Shown: positions 1-6,453, numbered from the stretch's first letter. The stretch: DNA of 6,571 nt from Desulfobulbaceae bacterium (GCA_026986885.1 JALSNT010000637.1:1-6571), one strand, 5' to 3'. Program-made: numbers and translations. Notes: a model not told the origin generated them from the sequence alone.

Positions 1-295
1 CAACATTTTAATCAAAGGGGGGCATTTTGACGATGCGGCAAGCGATGATCTACTCTATTTAGGCAAAGAAAAGCGGTCGCGTATCCTTACCGGTACCAGG
101 ATACCGACGAAAAATACCCACGGTACCGGCTGTACCCTGTCCTCAGCCATTGCCGCCAATATGGCCAGGGGAAAAGATGTTGAAGAGGCGGTCGTTCTGG
201 CAAAAGAATACATCAGCGGTGCGGTTGCCGCCGGGGCCGACTATGTTATCGGCAAGGGGCATGGCCCGGTCCATCATTTTTATCGTTTTTTTTAG
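1..295 (+). CDS. thiD: ThiD, hydroxymethylpyrimidine/phosphomethylpyrimidine kinase (3' part only)
   Basis: The window opens inside this gene. The reading frame begins at base 2, gives 97 C-terminal residues and ends with TAG at 293-295. ThiD is a cytoplasmic ribokinase-family enzyme that phosphorylates 4-amino-5-hydroxymethyl-2-methylpyrimidine (HMP) to HMP-P and then to HMP-PP for thiamine synthesis. Visible hallmarks are IKGGHFDD at residues 4-11 of the fragment, the strongly conserved NTHGTGCT at 38-45 (the GTGC turn forms the anion hole near the phosphoryl-transfer site), and the C-terminal GKGHGPVHHF at 84-93, which matches the ThiD ending as I remember it from E. coli. The N-terminal substrate-binding part lies outside the window, so a fusion such as ThiE-ThiD or ThiD-TenA cannot be excluded. 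The transporter ATPase gene begins 6 bases after the stop, which points to one thiamine operon. The family call is secure. Confidence 0.95.
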   Translation, partial: NILIKGGHFDDAASDDLLYLGKEKRSRILTGTRIPTKNTHGTGCTLSSAIAANMARGKDVEEAVVLAKEYISGAVAAGADYVIGKGHGPVHHFYRFF

Positions 296-301
296 AGCAC
301 C

Positions 302-1045
302 ATGGTCGCCGCCCCGGCAATCGTCTTTGACGGCGTCAGCCTTGCCTTTGCAGGCAGGCGGCTCTTCCAGGATCTCTCCTTTACCATTGACCGGGGCAGC
401 TGTACCTGTCTGCTCGGACCGAGCGGCTGTGGCAAATCAACGATTCTCAAACTTGTTTCCGGCAATACCTCCCTTGTCTATACCGGCAACATTTGCTGCG
501 AAGGGAAGAGTCCCCCCAACGGCAGCACGGCCTGGATGGCCCAGCAGGATCTCCTGCTGCCCTGGTTAAGCGTACTTGACAATGTCATGTTAGGGGCAAA
601 GTTGCGTGGACAAGTGACAACAGCCTTGCGGGAAAAGGGGGGCGATCTGCTTGTACAGGCCGGTCTTGGCGATGCGGTTCACGCGTTTCCCGATACCCTG
701 TCCGGAGGGATGCGGCAGCGGGTTGCCCTGTTGCGCACCCTGATGGAAAACAGATCCGTGCTGCTTATGGATGAGCCATTTTCGGCACTGGATGCCCTTA
801 CCCGTATCAGGTTGCAAAACCTGGCGGCACGATTTACCAGCGGGGCCACTGTCCTGCTGGTAACCCATGATCCCCTCGAAGCCCTGCGCATGGGCAACCG
901 GATTCTTGTATTGGCAGGTGAGCCGGTAGCGATAGCCGCGGATCTTTCCCTGCGGGGAGCTGTACCGAGGGATGCCGATGACCCGGAGATTGCAACCCTG
1001 TATCCGGAACTGGTCAACCTGCTCATGACCGGGGCAACAGCATGA
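302..1045 (+). CDS. thiZ: ABC transporter ATP-binding protein, thiamine-pyrimidine precursor uptake (ThiZ-like)
   Basis: This 247-residue cytoplasmic ATPase would power the importer formed with the next two genes. All nucleotide-binding motifs are intact: Walker A GPSGCGKST at 39-47, Q-loop Gln81 in the segment MAQQDLLLPW, ABC signature LSGGMRQR at 133-140, Walker B VLLMDEP at 153-159 with catalytic Glu158, D-loop SALD at 161-164, and switch His189 in VTHD. The Q-loop context and length fit the nitrate/sulfonate/taurine (SsuB/TauB/ThiZ) subfamily. The sequence alone does not distinguish ThiZ from SsuB; the thi assignment rests on thiD upstream and an NMT1-type binding protein downstream. The ATG start puts the N-terminus where the family normally begins. 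No clear Shine-Dalgarno precedes it, so translation is probably coupled to thiD, which stops 6 bases earlier. Its TGA overlaps the next start as ATGA. Confidence 0.9.
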   Translation: MVAAPAIVFDGVSLAFAGRRLFQDLSFTIDRGSCTCLLGPSGCGKSTILKLVSGNTSLVYTGNICCEGKSPPNGSTAWMAQQDLLLPWLSVLDNVMLGAKLRGQVTTALREKGGDLLVQAGLGDAVHAFPDTLSGGMRQRVALLRTLMENRSVLLMDEPFSALDALTRIRLQNLAARFTSGATVLLVTHDPLEALRMGNRILVLAGEPVAIAADLSLRGAVPRDADDPEIATLYPELVNLLMTGATA

Positions 1046-1806
1046 AGCTGTGGCGGCCCGCTATTATTGCAGCAGGTCTTGCCCTTTGCTGGCAGCTTGT
1101 TGTTTTCCTGACCGCTGCCCCTCCTTATATTTTACCTGGCCCGGTGGCAACGGCAAGTGTTCTCATCAGTCATTTTTCTCTGCTGCTTCATCATTTGCGG
1201 ACAACATTTACTGAAATTATTCTGGGCCTGGTTATCGGTACCCTGTTCGGTGTTTCCGCCGCCCTTGCCATGATACTTCTACCCCGTTTGAAGTCCTGGA
1301 TGCTGCCGGTACTGGTGATCAGTCAGGCGATCCCGGTCTTTGCGCTGGCGCCGGTACTGGTCCTTTGGCTGGGATACGGCATGGCCTCCAAGGTGGCCAT
1401 GACCGTGTTGATAATTTTCTTTCCGGTCAGTTCTTCGTTTTATTCCGGTATGCAGCGTATCAATCCCGACCTGCTGGAGCTTGCCCGCATCATGCAGGGC
1501 AGACGTACTGCTGTTTTACGCTATATTGTCATCCCTTCGGCGCTTCCCTCGTTTGCCGCCGGTTTGCGGGTGGCGGCGGCCGTGGCCCCGATTGGCGCAA
1601 TCGTCGGCGAGTGGGTCGGCTCGAGCAGCGGTCTTGGCTTTTACATGCTCTATACCAACGGCCGTATGCAGATTGATCTTATGTTCGCCGCCCTGACCGT
1701 GCTTTCCGCTGCATCGCTTATCCTTTATTTCACCATAGATTACTTCCTGGATAAACTGGTATTCTGGGAGACAGCCAAGGAGATGTCCCATGTGGTACAA
1801 TCGTAA
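1042..1806 (+). CDS. thiX: ABC transporter permease, thiamine-pyrimidine precursor uptake (ThiX-like)
   Basis: A 254-residue inner-membrane protein of the binding-protein-dependent permease family (BPD_transp_1). Hydrophobic stretches suggest about six membrane segments, roughly at 5-25, 55-80, 88-110, 115-136, 172-192 and 214-234. The cytoplasmic coupling (EAA) loop that docks on the ATPase is visible as ELARIMQG at 146-153, followed by YIVIPSALPSFAAGLR at 161-176. This fits the SsuC/TauC/ThiX subfamily in length and layout. The start overlaps the ATPase stop by 4 bases (ATGA), with only a weak GGGG at 1031-1034 as ribosome site, so coupled translation is likely. Its last 17 bases overlap the next gene, whose ribosome binding site lies inside this one. 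The permease role is secure; the substrate is inferred from the neighbours. Confidence 0.9.
   Translation: MKLWRPAIIAAGLALCWQLVVFLTAAPPYILPGPVATASVLISHFSLLLHHLRTTFTEIILGLVIGTLFGVSAALAMILLPRLKSWMLPVLVISQAIPVFALAPVLVLWLGYGMASKVAMTVLIIFFPVSSSFYSGMQRINPDLLELARIMQGRRTAVLRYIVIPSALPSFAAGLRVAAAVAPIGAIVGEWVGSSSGLGFYMLYTNGRMQIDLMFAALTVLSAASLILYFTIDYFLDKLVFWETAKEMSHVVQS
1777..1782 (+). promoter_or_regulatory. Ribosome binding site of the ThiY-like gene, inside thiX
   Basis: AAGGAG lies 7 bases before the ATG at 1790. It is the only strong Shine-Dalgarno in the thi cluster and sits within the thiX coding sequence. It supports the 17-base overlapping start. It may also raise expression of the binding protein relative to the membrane subunits, as is usual for such transporters; that last point is inference. 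Confidence 0.75.
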
Positions 1807-2743
1807 ATTGTTGAGTGCGTTGTTAGTTATATTCGCCCTTGTCGGTGTTGCCGCAACGGCGGCCGCCGGAGAAAAAGTCACCCTTTTGCTGGACTGGTTC
1901 GTCAATCCCGACCACGCGCCGATCATTGTTGCTCAGGAGATGGGCTATTTTAAAGAACAGGGGCTGGATGTGGAAATCACGGCTCCGGCAAATCCCAACG
2001 ATCCGCCGAAACTGGTAGCAGCAGGTAAGGCAGACCTGGCGGTTTCCTACCAGCAGCAACTCCATCTCCAGGTGGACCAGGGGCTGCCTCTGGTGCGGAT
2101 TGCTACTCTTGTGGCCACGCCTCTCAACTCGCTTGTGGTACTGGCCGACAGTGATATTCACACCATTGCCGATCTCAAGGGGAAAACCATCGGTTATTCC
2201 GTGGGCGGATTTGAAACCGTGCTGCTCAAGACCATGCTTGCCGGGGCCGGACTTAGGCTTGCCGATGTTAAACTGGTCAACGTCAATTTTTCCCTGGCAC
2301 CCTCATTGCTCAGCAAAAAGGTGGATGCGGTTATTGGTGCCTTTCGTAATTTTGAGTTGAACCAGATGGCACTGGAAAAACACCCCGGCCGGGCTTTTTT
2401 TGTTGAAGAATATGGTGTCCCCGCCTATGACGAGTTGATCATTGTCGCTAACAGGAAGGCTGTCGGTAAGCCGAAACTACGAAAATTCGTCACCGCCCTT
2501 GAACGTGGCGTGCAGTATGTCGTCAATCATCCGGACGAGTCCTTCAAGCTGTTTGTCAAACATCATAAAGACCTGGATGATGAACTGAACAGACGGGCCT
2601 GGGCCGATACCCTTTCCCGTTTTGCCCTGCGTCCCGGTGCCATTGATAAAAAACGTTACCTGGATTTTGCCGCCTTTTTAAAGAAACAGGGCCTGATTAA
2701 AAAAATTCCGCCCCTGGACGGTTTTGCCGTGGAGTTAAGGTAG
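1790..2743 (+). CDS. thiY: Periplasmic NMT1/THI5-like pyrimidine-binding protein (ThiY-like)
   Basis: A 317-residue solute-binding protein that would deliver a thiamine pyrimidine precursor to the permease. Residues 1-26 are a signal peptide: R5 and K6, a hydrophobic core from L7 to about A22, and AAA at 24-26 before Gly27. There is no lipobox cysteine, so the mature protein should be free in the periplasm of a Gram-negative cell. The mature part begins with the NMT1/THI5 hallmark LDWFVNPDHAPIIVAQEMG (34-52) and continues through YFKEQGLDVEI. GAFRNFELNQ (183-192) and YGVPAYDELIIVAN (208-221) look like ligand-pocket segments of the bacterial ThiY group. It lacks the CCCFC motif of yeast Thi5, so it should bind rather than make the pyrimidine. 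The ligand could be HMP or a formylaminopyrimidine; the window does not decide. It is the last gene of the operon. Confidence 0.88.
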   Translation: MWYNRKLLSALLVIFALVGVAATAAAGEKVTLLLDWFVNPDHAPIIVAQEMGYFKEQGLDVEITAPANPNDPPKLVAAGKADLAVSYQQQLHLQVDQGLPLVRIATLVATPLNSLVVLADSDIHTIADLKGKTIGYSVGGFETVLLKTMLAGAGLRLADVKLVNVNFSLAPSLLSKKVDAVIGAFRNFELNQMALEKHPGRAFFVEEYGVPAYDELIIVANRKAVGKPKLRKFVTALERGVQYVVNHPDESFKLFVKHHKDLDDELNRRAWADTLSRFALRPGAIDKKRYLDFAAFLKKQGLIKKIPPLDGFAVELR

Positions 2744-2787
2744 GCGGATTTTGTGCCGCAGGTGTGTTTTTTATGATGAGCGCCTAA

Positions 2788-2825
2788 TACGGCATCGGGC
2801 ATCCGTTTGTATGCCCGATGCCGTA
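2788..2825. terminator. Perfect 15-bp hairpin between convergent operons, possible bidirectional terminator
   Basis: Bases 2788-2802 and 2811-2825 are exact reverse complements (15 bp, G+C-rich) around an 8-base loop at 2803-2810. The hairpin lies between the thiY stop at 2743 and the ligase stop at 2837, where a shared terminator is expected. The U-tract is poor on both sides: only CTTTA follows on the + strand and TTA on the - strand. It may act as an intrinsic terminator in both directions, or mainly protect the 3' ends. A separate run of six T at 2767-2772 on the + strand lies before the hairpin and has no strong stem of its own. Confidence 0.6.
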
Positions 2826-2836
2826 CTTTATGCTGG

Positions 2837-4504
2837 CTATTTTCCCCCAACCGGAATCCGGTCTTCACCGGGAAAGAGTTCCACTGACATTTCCTGCAGC
2901 TTATATTTCTGAATCTTACCGCTGGCAGTCATGGGATAGCTGTCGACAAAGGCGACATGTTTTGGAATTTTATGCCAGGCAATCCGGCCCCGGCAGAAAT
3001 CGCGGACATCATCAGCCGTTAAATCCGAATCCTTCTTTTTGATGATAAAGGCGCCGACCTCTTCACCGTATTTCCGACTGGGAACACCGGCGACCTGGAC
3101 ATCAAGTACGCCGTCCAGACCAAAGAGAAACTCCTCAATTTCCCGGGGATAAATATTCTCTCCCCCTCGGATAATCATATCCTTGTGCCGGCCGGTAATG
3201 GCCAGATAGCCGGATTCGTCAATAACTCCAAGGTCACCTGAATGGAGCCAGTTGTCACTGTCGATGGCCTGTGCCGTGGCCTCGTCATTATTATAATACC
3301 CTTTCATCACGTTATAACCGCGACAGCAGAGTTCCCCCTGCTCTCCCGGCCCCAGGGTCTTGTTGGTGTCCGGATCAACAATCTTCATTTCAATATGGGG
3401 CATTACCTTGCCGACGGTTTCGGTGCGTCGCTGCATGTCATCGGTGGGCAGGGTCTGGGTGATGACGGGTGAGGCCTCGGTCAACCCGTAACAGATAGTT
3501 ATTTCCGTCATGTGCATCTGATCAATGACCTTACGCATGATATGGACGGGACAGGGCGACCCGGCCATGATTCCGGTGCGCAGGGAAGAAAAATCAAATT
3601 TATTAAACAGGGCATGATCGAGAATGGCAATGAACATGGTGGGAACCCCGTAAAGCGCCGTACAACGTTCTTTTTCCACCGAGGTCATCAATTGAACCGG
3701 ATCAAATTTTTCAAGAATGACAAGGGTGGCGCTGTGGCTGATGGCCGCCAGTACACCGAGGACACAGCCGAAACAGTGAAAAAGAGGTACCGGCAGGCAG
3801 AGCCGGTCGCGATGGCTGAAATTCTGATTGGCGCCGATGTAATAGCCGTTATTAGCGATATTATAATGGGTGAGCATAACCCCCTTGGGAAAACCCGTGG
3901 TGCCGGAGGTATACTGCATATTGACCACGTCGTGGGGATCCAGTTGCGCCTGCCGTTTCCTATAGGCGGCATCATCGGTCATGGCCGCCATTGCCATCAC
4001 CTCGGGCAGGGCATATAAACCACGATGCTTTTCCGGGCCAAGAAAAAAGACACGCTTCAGGTCGGGAAAACGTTCGCTCTTCAGTTTTCCCCGTTCCTGT
4101 TCTTTCAGCTCCGGTACCAGCTCATACACGGTCTCCAGATAATCGGTATCCTGATAGCCGTCGATAATAAAAAGATTTTCCGTCTCGGACTGCTTCAGCA
4201 GATAGGCCAGTTCATCCCGTTTGTAATTGGTATTAACGGTCAGCAGAATGGCGCCGATTTTGGCAGTGGCAAACTGCAGGGCCACCCAGTAGGGAATATT
4301 GGTGGCCCAGACCGCCACCTTTTCATCCTTTTGTACACCAAGCGCCATCAATCCCTTTGCCAGCGAGTCCACCACGTCACCGAATTCACGGTAGGTCATG
4401 CGCAGGTTACGGTCGACATAGACTATGGCCTCATTGTCAGGGTGGGCTGCGATTGCCTCGTCCAGCAACTGGCCAAGGGTTATTTCACGTAAAGAATCAC
4501 TCAT
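2837..4504 (-). CDS. AMP-forming acyl-CoA ligase (fatty/carboxylic acid-CoA synthetase family)
   Basis: A full-length 555-residue ANL-superfamily enzyme that would activate a carboxylic acid to an acyl-adenylate with ATP and then to an acyl-CoA. Core motifs in order: phosphate-binding loop [11 protein letters not shown] (198-208), YGLTEASP (339-346), GDLG with Asp424, hinge region [16 protein letters not shown] (438-453), and the C-terminal SGKIQKYKL with catalytic Lys530. The [16 protein letters not shown] form is typical of medium- to long-chain acyl-CoA ligases rather than acetyl-CoA synthetase, but the acyl substrate cannot be read from the sequence. No signal peptide or membrane segment is evident, so it is cytosolic. 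It follows the XRE/cupin regulator gene after 8 bases on the same strand and probably shares its transcript. Its ribosome site AGGTGAG overlaps the regulator's stop. Lys530 is the position commonly controlled by acetylation in this family (general knowledge). Confidence 0.93.
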   Translation of the reverse strand: MSDSLREITLGQLLDEAIAAHPDNEAIVYVDRNLRMTYREFGDVVDSLAKGLMALGVQKDEKVAVWATNIPYWVALQFATAKIGAILLTVNTNYKRDELAYLLKQSETENLFIIDGYQDTDYLETVYELVPELKEQERGKLKSERFPDLKRVFFLGPEKHRGLYALPEVMAMAAMTDDAAYRKRQAQLDPHDVVNMQYTSGTTGFPKGVMLTHYNIANNGYYIGANQNFSHRDRLCLPVPLFHCFGCVLGVLAAISHSATLVILEKFDPVQLMTSVEKERCTALYGVPTMFIAILDHALFNKFDFSSLRTGIMAGSPCPVHIMRKVIDQMHMTEITICYGLTEASPVITQTLPTDDMQRRTETVGKVMPHIEMKIVDPDTNKTLGPGEQGELCCRGYNVMKGYYNNDEATAQAIDSDNWLHSGDLGVIDESGYLAITGRHKDMIIRGGENIYPREIEEFLFGLDGVLDVQVAGVPSRKYGEEVGAFIIKKKDSDLTADDVRDFCRGRIAWHKIPKHVAFVDSYPMTASGKIQKYKLQEMSVELFPGEDRIPVGGK

Positions 4505-4507
4505 GGT

Positions 4508-4514
4508 CTCACCT
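4508..4514 (-). promoter_or_regulatory. Ribosome binding site of the acyl-CoA ligase
   Basis: On the - strand AGGTGAG ends 3 bases before the ATG (4504-4502). It overlaps the regulator's TAG at 4515-4513. The arrangement supports both the chosen start and coupled translation of the two genes. Confidence 0.6.
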
Positions 4515-5082
4515 ATGCAGGTATATGCAGTACGGCATAGATGGCGGCGGGTGTGTCACCCACACAACTCACGTAATGCGGTACAATGGAGTTATAGTAA
4601 ATGGAATCCCCTTTGGAGAGGACGGCTGTTTCCGTGCCGTAAATAACCTCGACCTGTCCTTCCTGGACGACGATAAATTCTTCGCCCTCATGACTGGAGA
4701 GATTTTTTTCCTGGGCGGATTCGGGAAGCAGCTCCACATAGAACGGTTCCATATTGCGATCGCTTTTTCCTTTACCCAGAGAATAAAACTTCAGCGCCAC
4801 TGGTTTGTCTTTTCCCCGCAGCATACTCATTTCGCTGGTACGTTCGGATTTGCGGATGATAAGGGGATCGGCGCTGATGTGATCATCAAGAAAGGTGCCT
4901 AACCGGACATCCAGTGCCCGCGCTATTTTCACCAGAGGTCCAAGGGAGGGAAAGACATCATCTTCGACAACAGAGTTAAGAAAATCCTTTGTCAGACCGG
5001 TCTCCTCCGCGAGCTTGTCAAGATTTATGTCCTTCTTCTCCATAAACGCACGTATGCGCTGTCCTACCTTTTCAGATTTCAT
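4513..5082 (-). CDS. XRE-family transcriptional regulator with C-terminal cupin domain
   Basis: A 189-residue two-domain protein. Residues about 6-62 form an XRE/HTH_3 DNA-binding domain ([25 protein letters not shown], quoted here in part: scaffold VGQRIRAFM at 6-14, [11 protein letters not shown] at 21-31, second helix to [13 protein letters not shown] at 47-59). Residues about 113-188 form a cupin_2 beta-barrel. The motif [17 protein letters not shown] (130-146) and PHYV (168-171) supply candidate metal or ligand residues His131, Glu135 and His169. Such proteins usually bind a small ligand in the cupin and regulate the neighbouring gene. Lying directly upstream of the acyl-CoA ligase, it probably controls that operon, including itself, in response to an acid or acyl-CoA; the ligand and the sign of control are inference. 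The ATG is supported by GGGAG four bases upstream. The family call is firm. Confidence 0.92.
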   Translation of the reverse strand: MKSEKVGQRIRAFMEKKDINLDKLAEETGLTKDFLNSVVEDDVFPSLGPLVKIARALDVRLGTFLDDHISADPLIIRKSERTSEMSMLRGKDKPVALKFYSLGKGKSDRNMEPFYVELLPESAQEKNLSSHEGEEFIVVQEGQVEVIYGTETAVLSKGDSIYYNSIVPHYVSCVGDTPAAIYAVLHIPA

Positions 5083-5086
5083 AATG

Positions 5087-5091
5087 CTCCC
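5087..5091 (-). promoter_or_regulatory. Ribosome binding site of the XRE/cupin regulator
   Basis: On the - strand GGGAG lies 4 bases before the ATG at 5082-5080, which supports that start. Confidence 0.55.
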
Positions 5092-5133
5092 ATATTGTTA
5101 CGGTTCAAGATAAGAAAAAATCAGTCACAAAGG

Positions 5134-5207
5134 ACGGGCCTTGCGCTGTTCCATGCAGGCTTAACTACAGACAAGCGAAGACTCCGATGAAACAGCACAA
5201 AACCTGC
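5134..5207 (-). ncRNA. Candidate structured RNA (long hairpin) in the leader of the regulator-ligase operon or the 3' end of ilvE
   Basis: Read as - strand RNA, bases 5204 down to 5187 pair with 5154 down to 5137 in 18 consecutive pairs, with G-U pairs at 5190/5151, 5197/5144, 5201/5140 and 5202/5139. After one mismatch (5205/5136) two more pairs form (5206/5135, and 5207/5134 as G-U). The 32-base apical region can form a small inner stem (5172-5176 with 5159-5163). The four G-U pairs would be A-C mismatches in a + strand RNA, so the structure suits the - strand. It lies about 50 bases before the regulator start and about 55 bases after the ilvE stop. No U-run follows directly; TTTTTT is at 5120-5115, about 16 bases on. 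It could be a 3'-end structure for ilvE, a regulatory leader or a small RNA. No family is recognised. Confidence 0.45.
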
Positions 5208-5262
5208 AGACCCAAGCGAAATAAAAATCCCTCAATTTAGGTTTTACAGGGACCTGGCTCCG

Positions 5263-6327
5263 TCAGCCTGCGGGCATGATCCAGTTGAACGGATCTTTTG
5301 CCCGGCCGTATTGAATGGCGGTCAGGTCATTGAAAAATCTGGCTGCCAGCGGCCCAACCCCGCCGTCGCCGACAGTGATTTCCCGGCCGTCGAATTTAAT
5401 ATTGCCGACAGGAGAAATAACAGCGGCGGTGCCTGAGCCAAAGACCTCCTTCAGGGAGCCGTCCGCATGGGCCGCATAGACTTCATCAATGGATATTTTT
5501 CGCTCAACGACCGGGATCCCCCATGACCTGGCCAGTTGAATCACCGAATCCCTGGTCACTCCGGACAAAATACTTCCATTTAATTTCGGGGTAACCAGTT
5601 CGTCATCTATAACAAAGAAAATATTCATGGACCCCACTTCTTCAACATACTTAAGCTCAACCCCGTCAAGCCACATGACCTGGGTATAGCCATCCTCATT
5701 GGCAAGTTTGGTCGCATAGAGACTTGCTGCATAATTACCGGCTGTCTTTGCCTCGCCGACACCGCCGCGCACGGCCCGGACATACTTTGAAGTGACCCAG
5801 ATTTTCACCGGATCAAACCCTTCCGGATAATAGGCGCCGACCGGGGAAAGAATAATGAAAAATCGATAGGTAAACGATGGCCGCAGCCCGATATAGGGAT
5901 CGGTGGCAATAATCGTCGGTCTAATATAGAGCGAGGTGCCGTCTGCGCTGGGGACCCAGTCCTTTTCAAGTTCCAGCAGTTGCAGCATCGCCTCGAGAAT
6001 AAAATTTTCATCCAGCTCCGGCATACAGAGCCGATGACCCGACCTGTTCATACGCTTGATATTATCCCTGGGCCTGAAAAGCTGGATATTTCCGGAATCG
6101 GTACGATAGGCCTTCAATCCTTCAAAAATTGCCTGCCCGTAATGAAGGACCATGGACGAGGGATACATTTCCATGGGAGCATAGGGTTCAATCCTGGGGT
6201 CATGCCACCCCTTTTCCGGATCATAATCCATGGTGAACATGTGATCGGTGAAAATGGTCCCGAAACCCAGGGAAGAATCTTCCGGATGCTCCTTTAAGTT
6301 GTCAGCTTTTTTGATCGTAATTTCCAC
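5263..6327 (-). CDS. ilvE: Branched-chain amino-acid aminotransferase, type II (BCAT2-like)
   Basis: A complete 354-residue fold-type IV PLP enzyme that interconverts leucine, isoleucine and valine with their 2-oxo acids, using 2-oxoglutarate/glutamate; it is cytosolic. Motifs: LHYGQAIFEGLKAYR (61-75); RPTIIATDPYIGLRP (136-150); GEAKTAGNYAASL (191-203) with the PLP Schiff-base Lys194; YVEEVGSMNIFF (227-238), whose Glu contacts the pyridine nitrogen; LSGVTRDSVIQLA (254-266); and EVFGSGTAAVISPV (294-307), which binds the PLP phosphate. The length and the EAKTAGNYAASL context mark the longer eukaryote-like/type II group rather than the E. coli IlvE type of about 310 residues. The start is GTG at 6327-6325. 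GAGGAA precedes it, an in-frame TAA at 6351-6349 blocks extension, and the overlapping ATG at 6329 is out of frame. It appears to be transcribed alone. The call is firm. Confidence 0.96.
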   Translation of the reverse strand: MEITIKKADNLKEHPEDSSLGFGTIFTDHMFTMDYDPEKGWHDPRIEPYAPMEMYPSSMVLHYGQAIFEGLKAYRTDSGNIQLFRPRDNIKRMNRSGHRLCMPELDENFILEAMLQLLELEKDWVPSADGTSLYIRPTIIATDPYIGLRPSFTYRFFIILSPVGAYYPEGFDPVKIWVTSKYVRAVRGGVGEAKTAGNYAASLYATKLANEDGYTQVMWLDGVELKYVEEVGSMNIFFVIDDELVTPKLNGSILSGVTRDSVIQLARSWGIPVVERKISIDEVYAAHADGSLKEVFGSGTAAVISPVGNIKFDGREITVGDGGVGPLAARFFNDLTAIQYGRAKDPFNWIMPAG

Positions 6328-6330
6328 ATT

Positions 6331-6336
6331 TTCCTC
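6331..6336 (-). promoter_or_regulatory. Ribosome binding site that fixes the GTG start of ilvE
   Basis: On the - strand GAGGAA stands just before the GTG, with the GAGG core 5 bases from it. The nearby ATG is shifted by two bases and out of frame, so this site favours GTG. The site overlaps a short palindrome, TCAACAGTTGA, at 6335-6345. Confidence 0.65.
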
Positions 6337-6348
6337 AACAGTTGATGG

Positions 6349-6453
6349 TTAGATTCCCATGACGGCGCTCAAAAACGATGTCGTTTCTTCAGGCAATTTT
6401 TGAAAAAAACACAGCTTTGCAGCGGGTAATTTATTAGTAACGGGCATCACCAT
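6349..6453 (-). CDS. Possible 34-residue leader ORF upstream of ilvE (doubtful)
   Basis: On the - strand an ATG at 6453-6451 (or a second in-frame ATG at 6447-6445) opens 34 codons ending at TAA 6351-6349, 21 bases before the ilvE start. The peptide starts MVMPVTNKLPAAK and ends FLSAVMGI. It matches nothing I recognise. It has four Leu, three Val and one Ile codons, which is not the dense Leu/Ile/Val run of a classical attenuation leader. No good Shine-Dalgarno precedes it, and the first ATG overlaps the candidate -10 box. Downstream within it a 7-pair hairpin is possible (6382-6388 with 6371-6377, one G-U). It may be chance; codon-level conservation would decide. Confidence 0.2.
   Translation of the reverse strand: MVMPVTNKLPAAKLCFFQKLPEETTSFLSAVMGI

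Larger units (their letters stand above)
5083..5262. other. Intergenic region between ilvE and the regulator operon
   Basis: These 180 bases contain no credible protein gene. They hold the long hairpin above and a near-repeat on the - strand, TTCGCTTGTCTG (5179-5168) and TTCGCTTGGGTCTG (5220-5207), about 40 bases apart. Just after the ilvE stop, a weak CCCT...AGGG pairing (about 5252-5230) precedes ATTTTTATTT and could be a poor terminator. The promoter for the regulator operon should be here, but I found no convincing -35/-10 pair. Confidence 0.5.

Noticed and set aside
1..301. TPP riboswitch for the thiamine operon
   Set aside because: The window begins inside thiD coding sequence. The operon leader is not present, and no riboswitch-like leader lies between the genes.
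150..569. 139-codon + strand open frame across the thiD/thiZ junction
   Set aside because: It runs out of frame through the ThiD C-terminus and the Walker A region of the ATPase, both of which have unmistakable motifs in other frames.
1516..1926. 136-codon - strand open frame across thiX/thiY
   Set aside because: It is antisense to the EAA loop of the permease and the signal peptide of the binding protein, and has no domain of its own.
1790..2743. THI5-type HMP-P synthase instead of a binding protein
   Set aside because: The protein has a clear signal peptide, lacks the CCCFC motif of the yeast enzyme, and sits with an ABC ATPase and permease.
3512..4018. 168-codon + strand open frame opposite the acyl-CoA ligase
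   Set aside because: It is antisense to conserved ligase motifs, shows no recognisable domain, and its composition looks like a mirror of the real gene. The same applies to the + strand frames at 4025-4492 and 4357-4902.
5115..5207. Canonical intrinsic terminator of ilvE formed by the long hairpin and the T6 run
   Set aside because: The T6 run (5120-5115) starts about 16 bases beyond the end of the 18-pair stem, too far for the usual mechanism. I kept the hairpin as an RNA structure of unknown role.
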